Source: Cohnella algarum (GTDB lineage Bacteria > Bacillota > Bacilli > Paenibacillales > Paenibacillaceae). From it: a stretch of 64,000 nucleotides of DNA. Shown piece by piece: positions 28,360 to 38,088 of this stretch. The notes under the pieces were generated by a model that saw only the letters and a program-made list of their open reading frames with translations, did no database searches and was not told where the DNA came from. The stretch is taken from assembly GCF_016937515.1 (NCBI RefSeq), contig NZ_JAFHKM010000002.1, forward strand, positions 5,947,001 to 6,011,000. The letters are read 5' to 3'. The first letter of the stretch is position 1; each line of letters starts with the position of its first letter. The translations under genes and the position numbers were made by a program.

Positions 28360-29630
28360 TCTTCCCCTTTTTTGCTAGTAATCAAAGCTTGCACGTGCTC
28401 GGCCAGCCCCGCGAGCGGCACTTGCCGCTGCTCCTGGGTCGCCAGGTCCTTCAGCGAGATTTCGCCTTTGTCCAGCTCGTCGTCGCCGAGAATCGCCGCA
28501 TAAGCCGCGCCGGCCCGATCCGCCGCCTTGAACTGCGTTTTCGGCTTCCGCCCCATATAATCGCGATCCGCGGCGAGCCCCGCGTCCCGCAGGCGCTGCA
28601 CGACGCCGGCCGCTTCGCGTTCGGCGCGTTCGCCCAGCGCGATGACGTACACGTCCACCTGCGCTTCGGCTTCCGGCTTTACGCCCTGATGCTCGAGCAG
28701 CAGCAGCGTCCGTTCCAGACCGACCGCCAGGCCCACGCCCGGCCGGTCTTCGCCCCCGACCTCGGCGACAAGGCCGTTATAGCGCCCGCCGCCGCCGATC
28801 GTATCGATCGCGCCGATTCCTTGGGCTTTATACTCGAACGCCGTGTGGGTGTAGTAGTCCAAACCGCGCACGAGCCGATGATTGATCCGGTACGGCACGT
28901 TCATCGCGTCCAGACATTCCCGCACCCGGGCAAAGTGGCCGGCGCACGCTTCGTCCAAGCTGTCCAGAATGGAAGGCGCGTCCGCGAATTTCGGCTGGTC
29001 GACTTTGCAATCGAGCACCCGCAGCGGATTGCGCTCCATCCGCGTCTGGCAGTCCTTGCACAGGCTGTCCTTGATCGGCCGCAAAAACCCGAGCAGCTTC
29101 TCGCGGAACTCGGCGCGTACGGCCGGAGTGCCGACCGAGTTGATTTCCACCGAAATGTCTTTAAGGCCAAGCTCGCGATAAAACGCATACCCAAGGGAAA
29201 TGACTTCCGCATCGAGCGCCGGATCGTCCGAACCGATCGCCTCGATGCCGAACTGATGAAACTGCCGGTATCGGCCCGCCTGGGCCCGCTCATAGCGGTA
29301 CATCGGCCCGATGTAGTACAGCTTGGAAATGTCGGGCTCTCCGTACAGCTTGTTCTCGACGTACGACCGCACGACGCCCGCGGTTCCTTCCGGCCGAAGC
29401 GTCATGCTCCGCCCGCCGCGGTCGTCGAAGGTGTACATCTCTTTCTCGACGATATCCGTCGTTTCCCCGACTCCCCGCTGAAACAGCTCGGTCGCTTCGA
29501 ACATCGGCGTGCGAATTTCCCGGAACCGGTACCTTCTGCAAATTTCTCTCGCCGTCTTTTCCACGTATTGCCACGCTTCGACGCTGCCGGGAAGCACGTC
29601 CTGCGTGCCCGGCGGTTTTTGAAATGCCAT
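28356..29630 (-). CDS. hisS: Histidyl-tRNA synthetase
   Basis: 424 residues from the ATG at 29630 (AAGGGG 8 bases upstream); upstream in-frame sequence belongs to the leader. Begins [13 protein letters not shown]; class II motif 2 [19 protein letters not shown]; histidine motifs [14 protein letters not shown] and [10 protein letters not shown]-terminal anticodon domain from about residue 330. First gene of the hisS-aspS operon, behind a T-box leader. Confidence 0.97.
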
Positions 29631-29713
29631 TTCGCATCCCCTTTCTCTCTTGCCGTTCCAGCCCGCAACGCAAATCGAAACGACCTCGTCGTCCGCAAGG
29701 GAAAATGCCGAAC

Positions 29714-29766
29714 AAAAAAGGCTCCCGTCCCTCAGCCGCATTGCTGCCGCTCAAGGGACGAGAGCC
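29714..29766 (-). terminator. T-box terminator of the hisS-aspS leader
   Basis: About 20-bp stem GGCTCTCGTCCC.../...GGGACGGGAGCC followed by TTTTTT on the minus strand; competes with the antiterminator. Confidence 0.9.
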
Positions 29767-30012
29767 TGTTCGTGCTCCCGCGGTGCCACCCGTCATTCGA
29801 ACGCCCGCGAACGGAAATCCGCCGCGCTGCGCTCGCGCTTCTCCGGTTAACGCCCGGCTACGCCTCGACACTACTGAACCGAGGCTCTTCATGCAGAGCG
29901 TTCGGCGTTCGCATCGGGTTCTCGGGGAGGTCGTTCGTCCGGTCGTAAACGGAAAGCTTGCAGCCAAGGCTTCCCTCTCTGAAGATCCGGTTCCGGAGTA
30001 CTCGTTCCCGTC
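29714..30012 (-). promoter_or_regulatory. T-box leader of hisS-aspS
   Basis: Minus-strand leader with the hallmarks of a T-box: stem I base region (GACGGGAACGAGTA, 30012-29999), the AGAGAGGGAA distal bulge (29980-29971), and the antiterminator T-box sequence TGGCACCGCGGG (29788-29777), followed by a long terminator stem. Uncharged tRNA would stabilise the antiterminator and allow hisS-aspS transcription. Whether the specifier reads His or Asp I could not assign by eye. Confidence 0.9.
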
Positions 30013-30045
30013 GTCGAATTGATGGCTGGATCCAATTATTCCTCA

Positions 30046-30074
30046 TTTTAATATGATGCTACACGGCATGTCAA
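30046..30074 (-). promoter_or_regulatory. Promoter of the hisS-aspS leader
   Basis: TTGACA, 17-base spacer, TTAAAA on the minus strand. The next 215 bases (30075-30290) are AT-rich, contain two small hairpins and no gene. Confidence 0.55.
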
Positions 30075-30290
30075 GTTATCCCCTCATACCCGGCAGGTCC
30101 GAAAAAAAGAAAATAACCTGCCGCTTACTGCGACAGGTCCAATTGAATTTATATTGAAAAAAGGGGGTCGAGAATTATAATAACCCGATTATTTTAAGGA
30201 TTAATGAAAATCAAATTACATTTTCATTACAAAAAAGGAAGCGTTCTCTTTGTCCCCGGCGCGCAATGTTCGGATTTTCCGAACGATCCG

Positions 30291-30467
30291 CTAGCCCCTG
30301 CCGCCGGGAGGATGCCGCCTGCCGAGCGCGCCTCCGAATCCCGGGCTCCCCCCGGGCTCGTCCGCAAATTCGGCCCCGGCCTGCAAGGCCAGCGCTTCCC
30401 GGCGTTCCGCCGCCGTTCCTTCCCTCGCCCAACGCAACAGTTTCGCTTCTTTGCCGGATTGCCGCAC
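30291..30467 (-). CDS. Candidate small protein of 58 residues
   Basis: GTG start at 30467 with AAAGGGTG about 8 bases upstream; stop TAG at 30293-30291. The product starts RQSGKEAKLLRWAREGTAA and continues as a charged Ala/Glu/Arg helix, then a Gly/Pro-rich tail. It fills part of the 490-base gap between dtd and the T-box promoter. The composition looks more protein-like than the two overlapping frames, but I know no homologue. Confidence 0.4.
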   Translation of the reverse strand: MRQSGKEAKLLRWAREGTAAERREALALQAGAEFADEPGGSPGFGGALGRRHPPGGRG

Positions 30468-30558
30468 CTGTCGTCACCCTTTCGCAAGGTTATCCGACAG
30501 TAGTGTTGCCTGCGCGCCGATTTTCCATCCGCATTCCGGTTCCGGCTCCGGACCGAAG

Positions 30559-31002
30559 CTAACTTCGGCTGTCGACGATCAGCGTCACCGGCCCGTCGTT
30601 GACGAGGGAGACCTCCATGTCCGCCCCGAAAACGCCGGTACGCACCTCGAGCCCTTTGGCGCGAAGCCGTTCGTTAAACCGTTCGTAAAGCTCGTTTGCC
30701 TTCTCCGGCCGCGCGGCGGAGGCGAAGCTGGGCCGGCGGCCGCTCCGGCAATCGCCGTAAAGCGTGAATTGCGAAACCGAAAGTATCGCTCCCCCGGCAT
30801 CCATGACCGAGTCGTTCATTTTGCCGCTGCCGTCTTCGAAAATCCGCAAGCCCGACACCTTTTCGGCCATCCACCCGATATCCCGCTCTTCGTCCTCTTG
30901 TCCGATGCCGACGAGCAGCAAAAGCCCGGTCCCGATTTCCCCGACCGTCTCCCCGCCGACCCGCACGCTTGCCCGGCTTACCCGTTGCGCTACCACTTTC
31001 AC
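30559..31002 (-). CDS. dtd: D-aminoacyl-tRNA deacylase
   Basis: 147 residues from a GTG at 31002 with GGGAGG upstream. Conserved DTD features: start [24 protein letters not shown], the catalytic [19 protein letters not shown], and C-terminal [12 protein letters not shown]. Removes D-amino acids (and Gly) mischarged on tRNA. It follows relA by 23 bases, the usual Bacillus order. Confidence 0.96.
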   Translation of the reverse strand: MKVVAQRVSRASVRVGGETVGEIGTGLLLLVGIGQEDEERDIGWMAEKVSGLRIFEDGSGKMNDSVMDAGGAILSVSQFTLYGDCRSGRRPSFASAARPEKANELYERFNERLRAKGLEVRTGVFGADMEVSLVNDGPVTLIVDSRS

Positions 31003-31025
31003 GAAATTAGAACCTCCCGAGAGCC

Positions 31026-33221
31026 TTACTGCATCAACCGCTGGACCGAGAAAATGTCTTTCACGCGCTTGATTTTCTCGACGACCGATTGCAGATGATC
31101 CTTGTTGCGGATGAGGATCGTCAAGTGCATGATCGCCACCTTGTTCCGGTCCGAACGCCCCGAAACGGCGGCAATGTTCGTTTTGCTCTCCGACACGGCC
31201 TGCAGCACCTCGTTCAGCAGCCCGCGGCGGTCGTGGCCGAGAATTTCGATCTCGACGCTGTAATTCGCTTCGGTCGTCTCTTCCCATTCGACCTCGATGA
31301 CCCGCGCCGCTTCCTCGCCTTCGGCCGCGACCGGTATGTTGGAGCAGTCCGCCCGATGCACGGACACGCCGCGGCCGCGCGTAATGTAGCCGACGATATC
31401 GTCGCCCGGAACCGGGCTGCAGCACCGCGCAAAGCGGACGAGCAAATTGTCCACGCCTTTGACGGATACGCCGCTCGACGGCCTCGGCTTCCGCTCCGCC
31501 GGCTGCGGCTTCATTTCCTTCACGTCGGAGGAAAGCTGGATCTGGCTTGCTTCTTCGGCTTCCTTGCGCAATTTCTCCGTCAGCTTCGTAATGACCTGCG
31601 CGGCGGTAATGCCGGAGAACCCGATGGCGGACATCATATCCTCGATGTCGTTGAACGTGAACTTTTTCGCGGTTTCCGTCAGTTTGTCGTCCGTCATCCA
31701 CTCGGCAGGCTCGAGGCCGATGCGCTTCAGCTCGCGCTCGAGCAAATCCCATCCCTTGCGCACGCTCTCCTCGCGCTTTTCCTTCTTGAACCATTGCCGG
31801 ATTTTGCTGCGGGCATGGGACGATTTGGCGATTTTGATCCAGTCCTGGCTCGGACCGTAGGAGTGCTTGGACGTCAAAATTTCGACGATGTCGCCCGTCT
31901 TCAGCTTATGGTCGAGCGGCACGATTCTGCCGTTCACCTTCGCTCCGATCGTTCGGTTCCCGACTTCGGTATGAACCCGATAGGCGAAATCGAGCGGAAC
32001 GGAGCCGGCCGGCAACTCGAACACTTCGCCTTTCGGCGTGAACACGAACACGAGATCGGTGAAAAAGTCCATTTTCAGCGATTCCATGAATTCGGCCGCG
32101 TCGCGCGTATCCTGCTGCAGCTCGATGATTTCGCGGAAAAAATTCATTTTATCCTCGAACGAGCCCTGCACCGCTCCCGTTTCCTTGCCTTCCTTGTACG
32201 CCCAGTGGGCGGCGATGCCGTACTCGCTCGTCCGGTGCATCTCCCACGTGCGGATCTGGACCTCGGTCGGCTCGCCCGTCGGGCCGACGACCGTCGTATG
32301 CAGCGATTGGTACATGTTCGCTTTCGGCATCGCGATATAATCCTTGAACCGTCCCGGCATCGGCTTCCATAGCGTATGAATGATGCCAAGCGTCGCATAG
32401 CAATCCTTCACGTTGTCGACGAGAATGCGGATCGCCAGCAGGTCGTAGATTTCGTTGAACTGCTTGTTGCGGGTGGTCATCTTTTTGAAGACGCTGTAAA
32501 TATGCTTCGGCCGGCCGGAAATGTCTCCCTGGATGCCCATTTCCTCGAGCTTCTCGCGGATGCGGCCGATGAGATCGGCGATATACTGCTCGCGCTCCGT
32601 GCGCTTTTTTTTCATCAGGTTGGCGATTCGGTAATATTGCTGGGGATTCAAATAGCGCAGGGCGATGTCTTCCATCTCCCACTTGAACGCGCTGATCCCG
32701 AGCCGATGCGCGATCGGGCAGTAGATTTCGAGCGTTTCGTGAGCGATGCGCCGTTGGCTTTCTTCGGATTGATATTTAAGAGTCCGCATGTTGTGCAGGC
32801 GGTCGGCCAGCTTGATCAAAATAACGCGGATATCGCTCGCCATCGCGACGAACATTTTCCGATAATTTTCGTTCTGCTGCTCTTCCTTGGAACGAAACTG
32901 GATTCTTTCGAGCTTCGTCAGCCCGTCCACCAAACCCGCGATCGTCTCGCCGAACCGCTCCTTCAAATCGTTCAGCGTAACCGTCGTATCCTCGACTACG
33001 TCATGCAGCAAGGCGGCCACGACCGTGACGACGTCCATTTGCATTTGAACCATAATTTCGGCAACGGCTACAGGATGCAATATATAAGGCTCGCCCGACT
33101 TCCGAGTCTGACCGTGATGCGCCTTGTCGGCAAACTCGTAAGCTTCGCGGACGCGCTGCAAGTCCTGGTCTTTCATGTATGCGGACGCTAATTCGAGCAA
33201 ATGCTCCATGCCCATGTCCAT
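31026..33221 (-). CDS. relA: Bifunctional (p)ppGpp synthetase/hydrolase RelA/SpoT
   Basis: 731 residues. N-terminal HD hydrolase domain (about 45-190; [10 protein letters not shown]), synthetase domain (about 235-350; [21 protein letters not shown]), TGS domain (about 390-455), Zn-finger/helical region, and C-terminal ACT domain (about 655-731). Alarmone metabolism during starvation. ATG at 33221; an ATG two codons later fits the ribosome site AAAGGAA slightly better. Its usual upstream neighbour apt is 7.5 kb away here. Confidence 0.96.
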   Translation of the reverse strand: MDMGMEHLLELASAYMKDQDLQRVREAYEFADKAHHGQTRKSGEPYILHPVAVAEIMVQMQMDVVTVVAALLHDVVEDTTVTLNDLKERFGETIAGLVDGLTKLERIQFRSKEEQQNENYRKMFVAMASDIRVILIKLADRLHNMRTLKYQSEESQRRIAHETLEIYCPIAHRLGISAFKWEMEDIALRYLNPQQYYRIANLMKKKRTEREQYIADLIGRIREKLEEMGIQGDISGRPKHIYSVFKKMTTRNKQFNEIYDLLAIRILVDNVKDCYATLGIIHTLWKPMPGRFKDYIAMPKANMYQSLHTTVVGPTGEPTEVQIRTWEMHRTSEYGIAAHWAYKEGKETGAVQGSFEDKMNFFREIIELQQDTRDAAEFMESLKMDFFTDLVFVFTPKGEVFELPAGSVPLDFAYRVHTEVGNRTIGAKVNGRIVPLDHKLKTGDIVEILTSKHSYGPSQDWIKIAKSSHARSKIRQWFKKEKREESVRKGWDLLERELKRIGLEPAEWMTDDKLTETAKKFTFNDIEDMMSAIGFSGITAAQVITKLTEKLRKEAEEASQIQLSSDVKEMKPQPAERKPRPSSGVSVKGVDNLLVRFARCCSPVPGDDIVGYITRGRGVSVHRADCSNIPVAAEGEEAARVIEVEWEETTEANYSVEIEILGHDRRGLLNEVLQAVSESKTNIAAVSGRSDRNKVAIMHLTILIRNKDHLQSVVEKIKRVKDIFSVQRLMQ

Positions 33222-33274
33222 TTCCTTTCCTTTTTGACGACAGGCGCCGCCCAGTCCTATGAAGTATTCCTTCC

Positions 33275-33304
33275 ATTATGCCTCTCCGCGGCGGCAATCG
33301 TCAA
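33275..33304 (-). promoter_or_regulatory. relA: Candidate relA promoter
   Basis: TTGACG, 18-base spacer, CATAAT on the minus strand, overlapping the stop codon of the histidine kinase gene. Confidence 0.45.
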
Positions 33305-34749
33305 CCTGGGGGCGGATTCCTCGGAACCTGGGCGCGCGGATAAGGAGGCGGATACACGATCGGCAATTCGAACGAAAACAGCGAACCTTCGCCCGGCTTG
33401 CTTTCGACTTTTGCCGTCGTTCCATGCTGTTCCAGCACGTTTTTGACAATGGACAGGCCGAGACCGCTGCCCGAGCGGGCGGATCTCGCTTTGTCGGACT
33501 TATAGAACCGTTCCCAAATCCGCTCCAGATTTTCCGACGGAATGCCGACGCCGTAATCCCGGACGCCGACAACCGCCGTCTTCTCTTTCCGTTCGATCGA
33601 GACTTCGATGGACCGGCCGTCCGGCGAGAACTGAATGGCGTTCAGCAGCAAATTGGACAGCACCTGATCGATCCGGTCCGGGTCGGCATACACCCAAACG
33701 TCTTCCGGCCCGGCATCCAGTTCGAAAGACAGGGAACGGCGGCGAAAATCCGGTTCAAGCGCGGCAAGCAGCCGGCGAACCCACTCCGTCAAATTGTAAG
33801 GAGCCGGCAAAAGCCCGGTTTGTCCGGCCTCCATCCTCGCCACTTCCAGCAAATCGTTGACGAGCCGGTTCATGCGCTGCGTTTGCTCGCGGATGAGCCC
33901 CAGGTAGGCGCCGCGTTTTTCCTCCGGAATGGCCCCGTCGATCATCGCCTCCACGTAGCCGCCGATCGACGTGAGCGGCGAGCGCAGATCGTGGGACACG
34001 TTGGCGAGAAACTCCCTGCGCATCCGGTCGAGACTGGCGAGTTCGCCCGACATTTCATTGAGCGAGACGGCCAGCTCTCCGATTTCGTCCCGCGGCTTTT
34101 CCTTCACCCGAACGTCGAACCGGCCCTTGGCGATAAGGCGGGCGGCCTCGCTCATGTTGCGCAGGCGAGCGGTCATGCCTCTGGACACCGCGAACACGAT
34201 AATGACGGCCGTAATGAGCATGGATATAAAAATGTTCCGGTACAAGCCGTTGAACATGTTGATCTCCTGCCGGCGAACTCCGGACATCAAAACGACCGAT
34301 CGGGCCGCAAGGTCGCTCGGACCGTTGATCGGCGTTACCGACCAGCGCAAATTCTCGTTTCCTTCCAGCGTCCGATCCGTAATGACGACGCCCTGGTCGA
34401 GCAGCGGCTGCAGTTGCTCCCGGTAGGCGGACAAATACTCGCCGTCCGGCCGCCCGGTATCGAGCAGCACGCCGCCCGAGCCGTCCACTACGTAAATGAC
34501 TCTCCCGGGCGGGCCCGCCGTTGCCTGAAGCGCGGAGCGAAGCACGTTTTCGTCCCAATCTTCCCGGTATGCGGTGCGAACGAGCGCGGCGATCACGCTC
34601 AATTGGTCCCGCTCGAAGCGTTCGTTTCCGCTGCGCAGCTCCGAACGGACGAACCAGGTCGAGATGGCGGCCGTCACGCCGAACGAAATGAGCAACACGG
34701 CAAAAAAGGCAAGCAGCAGCTTGACGGTGATGCCATTCCACCGGATCAT
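33301..34749 (-). CDS. Sensor histidine kinase of the efflux operon
   Basis: 482 residues. TM1 about 8-30, extracytoplasmic domain about 35-168, TM2 about 170-190, HAMP (about 191-243), HisKA with H253 (FLANVSHDLRSPLTSI), and HATPase with N box (DQVLSNLLLNAIQF), DYGVGIP and GSGLGLSIVKN. ATG overlaps the response-regulator stop as ATGA. The kinase is intact while its regulator is split by an insertion sequence, so phosphotransfer from it has lost its natural partner. Confidence 0.93.
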   Translation of the reverse strand: MIRWNGITVKLLLAFFAVLLISFGVTAAISTWFVRSELRSGNERFERDQLSVIAALVRTAYREDWDENVLRSALQATAGPPGRVIYVVDGSGGVLLDTGRPDGEYLSAYREQLQPLLDQGVVITDRTLEGNENLRWSVTPINGPSDLAARSVVLMSGVRRQEINMFNGLYRNIFISMLITAVIIVFAVSRGMTARLRNMSEAARLIAKGRFDVRVKEKPRDEIGELAVSLNEMSGELASLDRMRREFLANVSHDLRSPLTSIGGYVEAMIDGAIPEEKRGAYLGLIREQTQRMNRLVNDLLEVARMEAGQTGLLPAPYNLTEWVRRLLAALEPDFRRRSLSFELDAGPEDVWVYADPDRIDQVLSNLLLNAIQFSPDGRSIEVSIERKEKTAVVGVRDYGVGIPSENLERIWERFYKSDKARSARSGSGLGLSIVKNVLEQHGTTAKVESKPGEGSLFSFELPIVYPPPYPRAQVPRNPPPG

Positions 34750-35160
34750 GCTCCGCTCACCTCGAATTTGTATCCAACCCCCCGTATCGTTTCGATGCGG
34801 CAGTGGTCCGACGTCCCGATTTTTTCGCGAATCCGTTTGATGTGCACGTCGACGGTGCGGGGGTCGCCTTCGAAATCGTATCCCCATACCCGGTCGATCA
34901 GCTGCTCGCGCGTAAGCACCCGATTCGGCATGGATGCAAGCAGATGAAGCAGCTCCATTTCCTTCGGCGGCAGCGTCATCTCCGTTTCCCCGCACTGCAC
35001 GACGTAGCGGTCCAGGTCGATCGTCAGATCGGGCAAGCGCACGGGCTCCCTGGCAAACCCCGGCTTCGTCCGCCGCATGACCGCCTTGATGCGAGCCATC
35101 AGCTCCTTCGGGTCGAACGGCTTCACCATATAGTCGTCCGCTCCGAGCTCGAAGCTTTTG

Positions 35161-35177
35161 AGCTTGTCGTAGCTTTC
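35161..35177. repeat. Target-site duplication, left copy
   Basis: 17 bases AGCTTGTCGTAGCTTTC, identical to 36619-36635. Confidence 0.92.
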
Positions 35178-36618
35178 TGTCAATATGCTGTAAAAATGTC
35201 ACCATAACTCGTCTGTAAAAATGTCACTTTGCTAATTTGGGCAGCCGCCCGTTCAAGTGACTTGGACGGCTGTCGTTTTTGTGTTATCCTGTTGTTGTCT
35301 ACAGTTCCATGCCAACCTCCAAGGGTGGTTGGCGGCGGGTTTGCGTGACTGCGCAGGCTCCGCCTTTTTTGTTTTGGACATCGGTTTGCGTACCGGCTTT
35401 TCCGTCTCTTTCAGCGGAATCGCCTGGCCATTGTGCCAAACGAGCACTTCTCCAGAGAGCGTTTTACGCACCTCTACCGTTGTTCTGGCTTCGAAACGGA
35501 AATCACAGGGCTTGGCGAAGGTATACACTTTCCCGTAATAAGAGAGTGTGTTTCCGTGTCCTAACTTTCGGTACTCGCGAATCGTGAACACATGATTCAA
35601 ATTGACGGATGGATCCAGCTTCATATACGCCGATTCTACTTTTTTGGGCTGAACAGCAAATTTGCGATTGTGCTTCTCCAACAGCATGGGCAACGCCGCA
35701 TTGGCCTCCTCAATCGTCTTTGCGCCGAGCAGCCTGAGTTCGATGACCAGGCGATCTTGGAACGTCTGCCAAAGCCTTTCTACACGGCCCTTAGCCTGCG
35801 GCGTAATGGCCTTGATATGCTCAATGTGAAGTTCGGCCATCGCCTTGCCAAAGTGAGAGAGCGGCTTCGTTTCACCAGCCAGTTCCTGCTCTACGGTCAG
35901 CTTTTCATTAGGAGAGCGAAAGATGGTGTGTCGGTCGCTGTACAGGCCGAGCGGTACGCCGTATTTCTGAATGCCTTGCTGCATGACGAGCGAGTATCCT
36001 TCGCGGCATTCGTTGAGCCGGAATATGGCGCCGACAACCGTGCCTGTGGCATCGTCGATGGCTGCATGGAGGGCAAAGGCAGGACCCCGGTCCTCCAGCC
36101 AAGCAAATGGCGTCGCGTCGATCTGCCACAGCATTCCGGCTTGCGGCTTGCGCTGACGTGGTTGATGAGCTTTGCTACGTCTGCGCTGCTTGGCTTGTTT
36201 GATTCCTTCAGAAAGCAAAATACGTCTTACACTGGAAGGACTCAATTTCAATGCTTCATGTTCCTCCAAAAGCTCCGCAAAATGGCAGTTGTTGCTACCA
36301 TAGTATTTTGTGTTGTACAACTCAACGACCTGCTGTTTAACTTCCTCGGACAAGGCGTGCTTCGGCTTTTTTCCGCGATTGCGGTGCACCAGTGCCTGCG
36401 CTCCTCCCTCTTCCACATACTTTTTCTTCAGCCGAATCATTTGTCGCACTGTTAGTCCGAGTGTCGCTGCTCCTTCCACATTAGTCATGTGTCCGTCTAA
36501 AATCTTCTCCACGACAAGTACCTTTTTCAGTTCTGCTCTGGTCAATGTTAATGTCTCCTGTCCCATAGTGACATTATCTCAGAACAGTTACAGGGTGACA
36601 TTATCACAGACGAACAAC
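35178..36618 (-). mobile_element. Insertion sequence, ISNCY/IS1202-like, 1441 bp
   Basis: Flanked by a perfect 17-bp direct repeat. Ends are imperfect inverted repeats beginning TGTCAA (left) and near TGTTCG (right); each end carries two copies of a subterminal CTGTnAnAATGTCAC motif, probably transposase sites. One transposase gene. Long target duplications are known for IS1202-type elements. Base composition is lower in GC than the host genes. Confidence 0.88.
35253..36566 (-). CDS. Transposase, ISNCY/IS1202 type (DDE, rve-like)
   Basis: 437 residues. Residues about 10-60 form a helix-turn-helix (TNVEGAATLGLTVRQMIRLKKKY); about 125-300 is an integrase-like catalytic domain with D in WQIDATPFAW, D in LYSDRHTIF and E in KGRVERLWQTFQ; the C-terminus is basic. 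ATG at 36566. Appears intact, so the element may be active. Confidence 0.9.
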   Translation of the reverse strand: MGQETLTLTRAELKKVLVVEKILDGHMTNVEGAATLGLTVRQMIRLKKKYVEEGGAQALVHRNRGKKPKHALSEEVKQQVVELYNTKYYGSNNCHFAELLEEHEALKLSPSSVRRILLSEGIKQAKQRRRSKAHQPRQRKPQAGMLWQIDATPFAWLEDRGPAFALHAAIDDATGTVVGAIFRLNECREGYSLVMQQGIQKYGVPLGLYSDRHTIFRSPNEKLTVEQELAGETKPLSHFGKAMAELHIEHIKAITPQAKGRVERLWQTFQDRLVIELRLLGAKTIEEANAALPMLLEKHNRKFAVQPKKVESAYMKLDPSVNLNHVFTIREYRKLGHGNTLSYYGKVYTFAKPCDFRFEARTTVEVRKTLSGEVLVWHNGQAIPLKETEKPVRKPMSKTKKAEPAQSRKPAANHPWRLAWNCRQQQDNTKTTAVQVT

Positions 36619-36635
36619 AGCTTGTCGTAGCTTTC
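36619..36635. repeat. Target-site duplication, right copy
   Basis: 17 bases identical to 35161-35177; falls in the SYDKL codons of the response regulator. Confidence 0.92.
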
Positions 36636-36921
36636 CCCCTTGCCCGTCAGCACGATGATCGGCGTATCCCGTACCGTCCGAATGCGGCGGCAAACGCTCC
36701 AGCCGTCGGTTCCGGGCAGCATCAAATCCAAAATGACGAGGTCCGGCGGGAAAGCGACGAACTGATCGATTCCGTCCTCTCCGTCGTGAGCGACGGAAAA
36801 GTGGAAGCTCTCGCGTTTCAAATATAATCCGATCAAATCGCTAATATAAGGATCGTCCTCGATTACCAGGATGTTGGCGATGGCCATGCTTGGTAAAAAC
36901 TCCTTTTCCCGCTGATCTGAA

Positions 36922-38088
36922 TTAATGGCGAAGGGCTTCGACCGGATTCAGCCTGGACGCCCTTCTGGCCGGAAGAAACCCGAAAAGAACGCCCACGCCC
37001 ATCGAAAACGCAACGGCCAAAACCATAATGTCCGCGGACGGAGAAGCGGGCGAATCCATCAGCTTGCCGGCAAAGTTCGAGCCGCTGGCTCCCACGATCA
37101 CGCCGACGACGCCTCCGAGCCCCCCGATCATGGCCGCCTCGACGAGGAACTGGAACAAAATATCCCGCTGCTTCGCTCCCAGCGATTTCCGGATGCCGAT
37201 TTCCCGCGTTCGTTCCGTTACCGAAACGAGCATCATGTTCATGATCCCGATGCCCCCGACAAGCAGGGAAATGGCGGCCACGTACGTCAGCATCGTCGAC
37301 ATCGACGTCGATACTTCCGTAATCGTCTCCAGCAGGTCGGCCTGGTTGAACACCGTATAGCTGTCTTCGTCCCCGCGGAAAAACGTCTGCAGATTGTACT
37401 CCAGCATCGTCTGGACAAAATCGACCTGGTTTTCGCTATCCGCCTGTACGTAAATGGTGCGGATCGCGTCCGTTTTCAGGCTGACGCGGGCCGTTTGCAG
37501 CGGAATGATGACGATGTTGTCGTTGGAGCCGGTGGAGGACGAGCCTTTCGATTCCAGCAAGCCTACGATTTTGTAGGGCGTCCCGTTCAGGGTAATTTGC
37601 TCGCCGACCGGGTTCGACATGCCGAGCTCTTCCGCCACTTCGGAGCCGACGACCGCTACCTTTTGGGAAAACGCCCCGTCGATGTCCTTGATGAACCGGC
37701 CCTGCGCGACCGAATAATCCCTGACGTCGGCGAACGACGGGGTGGAGGCGGTAACGGAAGCGGAATACGTCGTCGTCCCGTATTTTGCCGTCGCGCTGCC
37801 GGTAATGACCGGAGCGTACGCCTCCACGCCGTCGATATCGGCGATCGTTTCCGCATCTTCGAGCGAAATGCTCGTCACCGAGCCTCTTCCGACGACGTTG
37901 GCGGTCAGCATGTTCGTGCCGAGCCCCTGCATCTGGCTTTTCACCTGTTCGGCCGTGCCGTTGCCGATCGCGACCATGATCGTAACCGAAGCGATGCCGA
38001 TCATGATCCCGAGCACGGTGAGCAGCGTCCGCATTTTCTGCGTGTAGACGCTGTGCCACGCCATTTTGATGCCTTGCGACAGCTTCAT
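36922..38088 (-). CDS. ABC transporter permease, MacB/FtsX type
   Basis: 388 residues. One N-terminal helix (about 17-40, MRTLLTVLGIMIGIASVTIMVAIGNG), a large extracytoplasmic MacB_PCD domain (about 45-245), and three C-terminal helices of the FtsX domain (from about 265; GIGIMNMMLVSVTERTREIGIRK). Works with the adjacent ATPase and adaptor to expel peptides or drugs. ATG overlaps the ATPase stop (ATGA). 34 bases separate it from the response regulator. Confidence 0.93.
   Translation of the reverse strand: MKLSQGIKMAWHSVYTQKMRTLLTVLGIMIGIASVTIMVAIGNGTAEQVKSQMQGLGTNMLTANVVGRGSVTSISLEDAETIADIDGVEAYAPVITGSATAKYGTTTYSASVTASTPSFADVRDYSVAQGRFIKDIDGAFSQKVAVVGSEVAEELGMSNPVGEQITLNGTPYKIVGLLESKGSSSTGSNDNIVIIPLQTARVSLKTDAIRTIYVQADSENQVDFVQTMLEYNLQTFFRGDEDSYTVFNQADLLETITEVSTSMSTMLTYVAAISLLVGGIGIMNMMLVSVTERTREIGIRKSLGAKQRDILFQFLVEAAMIGGLGGVVGVIVGASGSNFAGKLMDSPASPSADIMVLAVAFSMGVGVLFGFLPARRASRLNPVEALRH

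Larger units (their letters stand above)
34746..36887 (-). pseudogene. OmpR-family response regulator, split by an insertion sequence
   Basis: Two halves: 36887-36619 encodes the receiver N-terminus (phosphoacceptor D54 in LVILDLMLPG, ending TGKGESYDKL) and 35160-34746 the rest of the receiver (KSFELGADDYMVKPFDP) and the winged-helix output domain (RTVDVHIKRIREKIG, IRGVGYKFEV). Removing the element and one copy of the 17-bp duplication gives an uninterrupted 227-residue protein. ATG at 36887 has AAGGAG upstream. A TTG at the tip of the element (35183) gives a frame of 145 codons containing the DNA-binding domain. Confidence 0.92.
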
